Under the pieces are notes generated by a model. The model was given only the letters and a program-made list of their open reading frames with translations, did not search any database and had not been told where the DNA came from. Positions 57,016 to 64,000 of a DNA stretch of 64,000 bases are shown in pieces. A program made the translations under genes and the position numbers. Source of the DNA: Citrus sinensis (Eukaryota > Streptophyta > Magnoliopsida > Sapindales > Rutaceae); contig NC_068561.1 of assembly GCF_022201045.2 (NCBI RefSeq), forward strand, positions 24,434,501 through 24,498,500, given 5' to 3'. Positions within the stretch are counted from its first letter, which is position 1; every line of letters begins with the position of its first letter.

Positions 57016-57934
57016 CATATAAATGAGAGAAACTTATCTGGGGCACGAGGTGGTGCATCCGCCTATTAAGAACTTTTTATGTGGTAAGTTCAATAAGTCT
57101 CATAGTAGAATCCATAAATTTTTAATTTAAAGAGGAATATTATCATTTTTCCATTAAAAGTATTCTGACACATCATGTCAGTATTACGGTTTGGTAAAAC
57201 CATCAATTTATCATCAAACGTTTAAACTGTTAGTATTTTCCTATCATTCCGTTAAAACTCGGTCAATATGTAACGAAAAATTTATAAAAGGTCAATTTTA
57301 CCCCTGGAGCGTAAAAGACCATATAATTAACCTTTTATGAATTTTGTAATTAAATCATCATTTGCTGTTCTTTCTTCTTAAAGGGCAAAAATTACCCTTT
57401 ATGAATTTTGTAAAATTGACCTTTTAAAAGACCATGTAATTAACCTTTTATGAATTTTGTAATTAAATCATCATTCGATGTTCTTCCTTCTTAGAGGGCA
57501 AAAATTACCCTTTATGACTTTTGTAAAATTGATCTTTTTAAAAGATCATGTAATTAACCTTTTATGAATTTTGTAATTAAATCATCATTTGTTGTTCTTC
57601 TTTCTTAAAGGGCAAAATCGTCTTTTACGCTCCAGAGGTAAAATTGACCTTTTATGAATTTTACGTTGCATATTAACTGAGTTTTAACGGAATGATGGGA
57701 AAATGCTAATAGTTTAAACGTTTGGTGGTAAACTGATGGTTTTACCAAATCGTGGTACTGACATGATGTGTCAGAATACCTTTGGTGGAAAAATGATAAT
57801 ATCTCATTTAAAAATATATTAGATTACATTATTTAATTTGTGGATCTTATTGTGAGATCCATCACATATGTTAAATGACAAGCTTTTAGTGGACGGGCGC
57901 ACCACCTTTTCTCCATATAAAGAGAAAAACTTAA
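57016..57934. mobile_element. Foldback element with internal tandem repeat
   Basis: Two arms of about 280 bases, roughly 57047-57330 and 57600-57908, are inverted copies. Both ends read 'aggtggtgc' outward; inside, landmarks such as 'attctgacacatcatgtcag', 'ccgttaaaactc' and 'cctctggagcgtaaaag' (with small changes) appear in mirror order. Between the arms a unit of about 113 bases starting 'ttaaccttttatgaatttt' recurs at 57327, 57440 and 57554. The outside is flanked by an imperfect direct repeat, catataaatgagagaaactta at 57016-57036 and catataaagagaaaaactta at 57914-57933. No coding frame. A foldback or Mutator-type non-autonomous element fits. Confidence 0.8.
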
Positions 57935-58389
57935 ATCATTATACAAAATTGTAGTTAATGTTGCTTAATAAGCATGTGTGTTAACAGTTAACTTCAATAA
58001 GAATTTTATTTAAGGATTGTGTTACATACTTTCTTTCTTTTTTTTTAAACTTGCATATCCACATGGATAATCTATAACAATTTTTTTTTTTTTTTTTTTT
58101 GCATGGACAATTTTCGATCATTTTGTTCACATTTTTAGTTAGAAGCCAGTCTTATTTCCTTCTTGCTCGCTTAATTTTGCAACTGCACCGTTCCTCGTCT
58201 GTTATTCCTCAAAAGTTATGTTATGTTGATGTTGATAGGACCAGACATTAACAATAAAAAACTCTCTTGTATTTTCTCTTTTTGTGAGTAATAAAATTAT
58301 ATTTGGCCATATTGCTCTCTCTTCTCTCTAACATTTTCGCAAAAGCGTTCTTTCTTAGCTAGTTTGAAAAGTGCCGCACGAATTTGTTG

Positions 58390-58530
58390 CGCATTACACT
58401 CATCCCGTGACAGCCTGGTCGCTACGTAATATACTGAAAGCTTCTTGTTAAAGACTGCCAATTCTCTCAATATTAGCCAAGTCCTGAACCAATGCTCTTT
58501 AGCCATGGAAAAAGCTCTCAGTCTACGTAC
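58390..58530 (+). pseudogene. Second GH3 relic fragment
   Basis: 58420-58530 aligns by eye with 56605-56720 of the GH3 pseudogene: shared 'cttcttgttaaa', 'gactgcca', 'caagt.ctgaacca.tgct' and 'tttagcc'. Upstream of it, PGRYVIY is encoded near 58412-58434, as expected just before this region in GH3 proteins. It has its own frameshifts. This is a remnant of a second GH3 copy, separated from the first by the foldback element. Confidence 0.75.
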
Positions 58531-58559
58531 CTTACCCCTTACATAAAAGTTTATCATAT

Positions 58560-60062
58560 TTTTATGCTAAGATCGCTGGCTTATTGTACGAAAATCACGG
58601 CAATGACTGATTCTAGCCACTAAATTAAAACGCCTTTGATAGAGGCTGCATACGAATATGTATATGGTTGGAGAGTGATTCTTTTGCCCTCCCTGAAGTT
58701 TGCGAAATCTCAGGATTGAATGAAAGCGTATATAAAAATGTCCCTAACAAGTTTCTGTTTTACGTAGGCATATATTCAGACAAAAAAAAAATGTTGTAGC
58801 AGATTTATTGCGATGATTTCGCATGGTGCTTGACCAGCTAGTTCTCTCCAGATGAAACCACGAAGCGGTTCTTGTGAGATGATGCTTGGGATTTTTCGAG
58901 TTACAGGTCCTGTTGGTTTGGTGCAGTGTTTCCTTTGTATTCTTTTGGTTGCATGCTTTTGTTTTTGTTTTCATAAATTGTCCTCTTTTTTACCCTTTGG
59001 CTTTAACCATTTTTTGAAGGATTACGCTCATTACCTTCCTTTCCAATAAATCTATCTCTATCTCTATCGCTATCCCTCCACTAGAACGAAATTTCTTCTT
59101 TTCAAAAAAAAAAAAAAATTGAAAATTCTCCCACTTTTGCTGATATTGCATAAAATTGTACAGCTGTCAATAATTGCTACGAAGATTTTCTTCCAATTAT
59201 TTGAGTATCAGTAAATTTTTTATTGTTAATGTTAACAGATTGTAATACATTATTTTTAAAAACAATCATAGCACCTCAATATCAAATGAGTCGTTGACTT
59301 GGAGAATTTAACTGTGCCACTGCCCTCGTGAACTAAATTGAGATGCCCCATGAGTTGAAATTGTGGTTCCTTATATTGAATAAATTCATTATTAAATTAT
59401 TCCATGTAAACTAAATTTTTGGGTCCAGCCTGTTTTAATCTTAAATGAGACTTTTTTAAAAAAAAATTATTGACGCACGGATGCACACTAGTGAGATTAA
59501 ACTTGAAACCAAAATTTAAAAGAAAAAAAATCATTTCTTATCACTAGAATTAGACCTTGGGCACAACAGATGGTTGAGATTGCTGTGAGTAAACTTGTAA
59601 TGAATAACGATGGCGCTGAGGTGAATCGTCTTAAAATCTTTTTAAACTACAGTGATCTCGACCGTCGTAAATGCTTGCTAAAACGTAAATGCCCGTATAA
59701 GTCACTTTCTGTGTCGTATGAAGCCATAAAATTATGCGGTTTAATTTGGCACATACAATTCAACAATTGTTTTCTTTTCTTTTCTTTTCCTTTTTTTGAT
59801 AGTAACAATTGCAGTTGATTCAGCATTAGACATATTATTGATAGACACGTGTAAAATCATCACATGACATGTCTGTCTGTGTAGCACCCGTGAAGAAAAT
59901 GATGCGTTACGTAAAAAATAAGATTACAAAAGGAAACATCAATTCTTTCACCATCACGTTCACCTCATTTAAATCAGAGGTCCAAAAATTCAAGATTATT
60001 TTAGTTCATTTCGCCTAAGGAGATCACAAGATCTATGATTGAACAACTATATTGGATTGTCC
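58560..60062. other. Intergenic, no gene recognised
   Basis: The frame at 59570-59818 (starting MVEIAVSKLVMNNDGAEVNR) has less AT-biased codons at its start but no domain I know. It might be a remnant of a gene; not called. Confidence 0.4.
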
Positions 60063-60081
60063 ACAAAGACTGCGAGTACTT

Positions 60082-60405
60082 TTTTTTTTTTGTGACATGA
60101 GACTATTGCTCAAATTACAACTCATATTATATGAGAATATAACTGATATGTACAATCATATAGATATATACTGAGACATGTTGACATCAAAGCTGATATG
60201 GCACCGCTCAGATTTTTTAACCCTCTCAAATATTCGAGGGACGTCAACTCCCCTCCTAGGAGAAAGAATGCCTTCATTCAAGCTCTGTAGCTCAAAGAAA
60301 GGACATTTAAATTAAGCCCATGCAATGCGTTTGCGGAGGCTCGAACCCCTTCCCTCACATTTGTGAGGGAATTGCTCTAGTCACTTAGGCTAAGCCCAAG
60401 CGGTT
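60082..60405 (-). mobile_element. tRNA-derived SINE with 19-bp target duplication
   Basis: acaaagactgcgagtactt is repeated perfectly at 60063-60081 and 60406-60424. Between them, on the minus strand, a tRNA-like head has a box A-like segment (tagcctaagtgactagagca) and box B (ggttcgagcc). A body of about 230 bases follows and ends in a run of A (T-run at 60080-60091 on the plus strand). Head, A-tail and duplication together are diagnostic of a SINE of about 325 bases inserted in minus orientation. The perfect duplication implies a fairly recent insertion. Confidence 0.9.
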
Positions 60406-60424
60406 ACAAAGACTGCGAGTACTT

Positions 60425-62572
60425 GATTAGTTTAAAAACTTGATATAAGAGATATAGGTTTGAATTTTGTTCACGTTAAAATTAGGAAAAAAAAATTAGC
60501 AGAAGTAATAATTGAAGTACATGTATTTCCTAAAAATCAAAAACAAATTACAACTTTTGAGAATTTGGGTTGTTGTAATAAAATAATCGATTAACTTAAC
60601 AGATTACGATTTTAATCGACCGAAGCAAACTTAATGTTGGAGTTGTCTTTTCTCCTTCGTCTTTTTCTAATATTTTCGGAATCAATCGGTGCATTAAAAG
60701 ACAAGGTGGCAATTCCGATAGGAACTAATTAAACAAACTGTGTCGGTCTTGATGGAGGAGATGGATAAATATGAACCAAAAATAAAATAATTTAATGAAC
60801 ATTTTTGTCACTAACAAGATAAGAGCATGATTGATGAGGCAAAAATTTATTCTAGGCAATTCCATTGGTTTGTTCCACGGTCTTGTTTGTTTCCACAAAC
60901 AGAGAAAATGAACAGCATTTCCGGATAAATTAATCAGCCGAAATACTCTCAACCTCTGCGAATCTCAACTAGATTGTGTTAAATTGAGTCGCATATACTT
61001 GAGACCAATCGAGTTAACTTTTTGCCCTCCCCCATCAGTAAGGGGAAGGCTACGCTTTCAAATGTGGAAAAAAGGGCAATGCCATTGTCTTAATGACCTA
61101 AACGAAAGGACTTGCTCTAGACCATATATATGTTATCATATCACATTCCAAGCGGTCATGATGATATATGCAAGATGATCACATTGTGTAGTGAAAGTGA
61201 TGAAATCTTGACTGAGTCAGACCAATAATTGTGATTTAGGAAAGTTACGGGAATGGAGGGACTCAGCAAAATCATGTGAAAATGCTAATTAAATCGTTTT
61301 AGCTGTATCGTCAAACAATAACTTTCCGGAAATCCGAATCCCATGACTCTAGTTGCCAACTTAATTGGCAATAGGTCATCAAATGTGTACACGGAAAAAG
61401 AAAAGAAAAAGAACAAGAAATATTAAATTACCTTCAAAATTCTGGTCCTCAGAAGTTGTTAATTAGGGGGAAAAAAGAATGTGTCGAAGATTCTTCTTGT
61501 TGCGTATTCTAGAACATCAATAAATTATGTAACTTTAATTATTTGTTAGCAACACTTTAGATAGATAATACCCCTTTATTAATTTCTATATTTAAGACCA
61601 TGAAAGTTCTTTAAAATCCCATTCGTTTTATTATATGTATATATATAAAATCATTCTCAAATGCGGTCATTCTCATATTTTTTTAATGTAGACATGCGGT
61701 TAAGTCGTACGATTTAATAGAGTTATTTTTTAATGCACTATAAAATTATACAGTTTAACAACATTAAAAATTTAACTTTCTTAAACTACACAGTTTAAAA
61801 ATATATTCATATAAATAAATTAATTAAAAAAAGAGAGAGAGGAGATCGCACTAGAAAAATAACATATATGTATATTTGTATGTATGTGAGTGATGTTCTA
61901 ATTTGGGACTCCTGATTTGGAATAGCATTCGGGATCCAACGGCCCCAAATTCCTTTTTTTGTTTTTTTCGGTTGGCTGCACATGGTGGAACCATCATGTG
62001 CAACCACAGGTGGCCTTTGGATCCAAAGGCCAGCAGCCTCCCTCCCAGACAATTCCGGATTGGAACAACCTTCTCTCTATATATATATATTGAGGAGGAC
62101 GCTATAGTTTTTAGAAATTATGTCAATAAATAGCTAATTTGCATAATGATAGAATGAAAATATGACAATAAATCAAGTTTTTACAATGAGAAAAGCAACA
62201 AATCCTCAGGCCTCGGCAAGCAAACAAACACATTCTCAAAATTTGTTTCTATCTTAGTCGTCATAGCCTCTTGGACACATGAAATATGTGGCTACTCTAC
62301 ACGTCTCGTGAACCAACAGGACCCAACGATCCCCCACTGCTAATTGGATACCAACAAAGGAACAAACTCAAGAAATGTAAAACCAAAATCAAAGACAAAA
62401 GCATATTGTAATAATATGACTGCTGAGTCTCCAAATTTACCTATCAATTCTTTTTGAGCTGTTTGGCGTGATAATTAACAAGTAAACCTAAAATTCACGG
62501 CTCCTAATTTTTCTATTTGCAGTTGACTGGTTTTTGCATGAATACCTTGAAGAGCCCTTCAGTTTGTCTGGC
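60425..62572. other. Upstream spacer of the proline-rich protein gene
   Basis: No gene seen. 61900-62060 is more GC-balanced and includes short inverted words around 'ggatccaa' and 'tttggatccaaaggcc', possibly promoter-distal sequence. Nothing further resolved. Confidence 0.4.
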
Positions 62573-62580
62573 TATAAATA
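62573..62580 (+). promoter_or_regulatory. TATA box of the proline-rich protein gene
   Basis: tataaata lies 157 bases upstream of the ATG at 62737, allowing a leader of about 125 bases. Confidence 0.6.
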
Positions 62581-62736
62581 CAGCTTCATTATAAGCTTGT
62601 TGTTACCTCAAGAGGCCAAAACAATTTAAAGGGTTAATAATTATTTCTCTCATAGCTGGAGAAAAGCTTATATTAGGCTACTTATAAAAAGAAACTTGTA
62701 TGTATGCTCAACCTTTCTCAGAGCCGAGAGTGAAGA

Positions 62737-64000
62737 ATGAAAATGTCTTGGTTTTACTTAATATTCTTTCTCAGTTTCATAATTGGTAACCTGGAGGCTG
62801 AAAGCAATCATCATGAGAAGAGGCATCCATCTGCTGTTGTCGTTGGTACTGTGTACTGCGACACATGCTTCCAGGATAATTTCTCAAAGGCCAGCCACTT
62901 CATTTCAGGTTCATTTACACATTTTTTTTTTATTCTTTTTACAGTTTTGTGTGTTTCTCTTTTGTTCTTGTGGGCTGAAATTTTGATGGTGTTTGTCTCC
63001 AGGCGCTTCTGTTGCTGTAGAATGCAAAGATGAGACTTCAAAACCAAGTTTCCGCCAAGAAGTGAAGACTGATGAGCATGGAGAGTTCAAAGTTGATTTG
63101 CCTTTCTCAGTTAGCAAACATGTCAAGAAAATCAACCGATGTTCGGTGAAATTAATCAACAGCAGTGAGCCTTATTGTGGTGTGGCATCAACAGCAACTT
63201 CATCTTCACTTCACCTGAAATCAAGAAAGCAGGGGATTCACATATTTTCAGCAGGATTTTTCACCTTCAAGCCACTAAAGCAACCAAACCTATGCAACCA
63301 AAAACCAAGCCTGGAAAATTCTACATCCTTAAACTCGGAGGAAGCTTCACTTCCTCCATTTGATAGCCCGTCAACATTTCCACCTCCAATTCAAGATCCA
63401 ACAATGCCGGAGTTTCCTTCAATGCCTCAGCTACCACGACTGCCAGCATTGCCTCAACTTCCACCTCTGCCATCTCTTCCAGGACTCCCATTCCTTCCTC
63501 CAATGCCTGGAAAGACTCCCGAAAAAAAACCTGAGGAAATTTCCAGGGAAACAAAACTATCAGAAGAGAAGCTAGGTCCACCTAGACTTTTCGATATTCC
63601 TCCATTGCCCCCAATCCCTTTTCTGCCCCCGATATCAATCCTTCCTCCGAACCCGCTCCAGCCGCCTTCTCCGGTTTTGCCTCCGAACCCCTTACAGCCG
63701 CCGCCGCTTTTTCCACCCAACCCCTTACAGCCGCCGCCGCTCTTTCCACCGAACCCCTTACAGCCGCCGCCATCTCCATTGATTCCTTTGCCACCAGTTC
63801 CAGGACTAACTCCACCGCCGCCGCTCTTTCCACCGAACCCCTTACAGCCGCCGCCGCTCTTTCCACCAAACCCTCTGCTGCCACCGCCATCTCCATTGAT
63901 TCCTTTGCCACCAGTTCCAGGACTAACTCCACCGCCACCATTTCCATTTCCTCTGCCTCCATTCCCGCCTCTCTCCCCTGGAATTCCTCCAGCATCTTCT
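62737..64000 (+). CDS. Ole e 1/extensin-like proline-rich protein, 3' truncated by window
   Basis: Exons 62737-62908 and 63003 onward give 390 codons with no stop before the window ends. A signal peptide (about 1-21) suggests secretion to the cell wall. Residues 37-44, GTVYCDTC, open a pollen Ole e 1-type domain; later Cys residues (VECKDE, NRCSVK, PYCGV) continue it to about residue 120. The rest is proline-rich: first PxLPxLP-type sequence, then a short charged hinge (EKKPEEISRETKLSEEKLG), then repeats of PPNPLQPPPLF. Family members are cell-wall structural or root/pollen proteins. The long open frames on the opposite strand here are shadows of the proline codons. Family is clear; exact role is not. 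Confidence 0.9.
63646..63925. repeat. Coding minisatellite (33-bp unit, nested 117-bp repeat)
   Basis: The codons for PPNPLQPPPLF recur as nearly identical 33-base units. A larger block starting catctccatt occurs at 63771 and again at 63888, 117 bases (39 codons) apart. All copies keep the reading frame. Confidence 0.9.

Noticed and set aside
63321-63995. Long minus-strand frames rich in Gly, Ala and Glu
   Set aside because: Antisense shadows of the proline-rich repeats.

Overview
This window looks like nuclear DNA of a core eudicot plant, probably a woody rosid. Citrus or another Sapindales member is my impression from the protein sequences, held with low confidence. It is AT-rich, its genes carry GT-AG introns with plant-type T-rich stretches, and the spaces between genes hold small plant DNA transposons, a tRNA-derived SINE, a Copia relic and microsatellites.

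Layout, left to right. 1-907: last two exons of an R2R3-MYB gene (+). 2451-4006: two-exon DnaJ-type zinc-finger protein (+). 9944-14361: SEPALLATA1/2-clade MADS-box gene (+, eight exons). 15012-16372: serine carboxypeptidase-like gene (-), broken by a frameshift. 16580-17345: Copia polyprotein relic (-). 17350-26499: transposon-rich spacer with two hAT-like non-autonomous elements that have 8-bp target duplications. 26500-31489: AP1/FUL (SQUA) MADS-box gene (+, eight exons, 3.4-kb first intron with two related MITEs). 32167-36649: RCC1-repeat protein (-). 38541-40071: DsbA/FrnE-like thioredoxin-fold protein (+). 40629-43338: RING-H2 ubiquitin ligase (-). 48408-53841: augmin subunit 5 (+, ten exons). 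55017-56957: decayed GH3 pseudogene, with a second GH3 scrap near 58400. Between them, 57016-57934 is a foldback element with an internal tandem repeat. 60082-60405: SINE with a 19-bp target duplication. 62737-64000: Ole e 1/extensin-like proline-rich protein, cut by the window end.

The main biological theme is the head-to-tail SEP and AP1/FUL pair of MADS-box genes, whose products usually meet in the same floral quartets. From memory, the SEP, RCC1 and RING genes match a run of Arabidopsis chromosome 3 genes (At3g02310, At3g02300, At3g02290). The AUG5, RING and DsbA genes match a run on chromosome 5 (At5g38880, At5g38895, At5g38900). If so, this window keeps an ancestral order that Arabidopsis split between duplicated segments. 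The remaining genes are general cellular genes with no obvious shared pathway. I did not find a wholly new system. The most notable local features are the MADS pair and its unusual 5' leader, the broken carboxypeptidase, the GH3 relics and the foldback element.

All exon coordinates were read by hand from splice signals and frame continuity. Each spliced coding sequence was checked to sum to a whole number of codons, apart from the broken genes.
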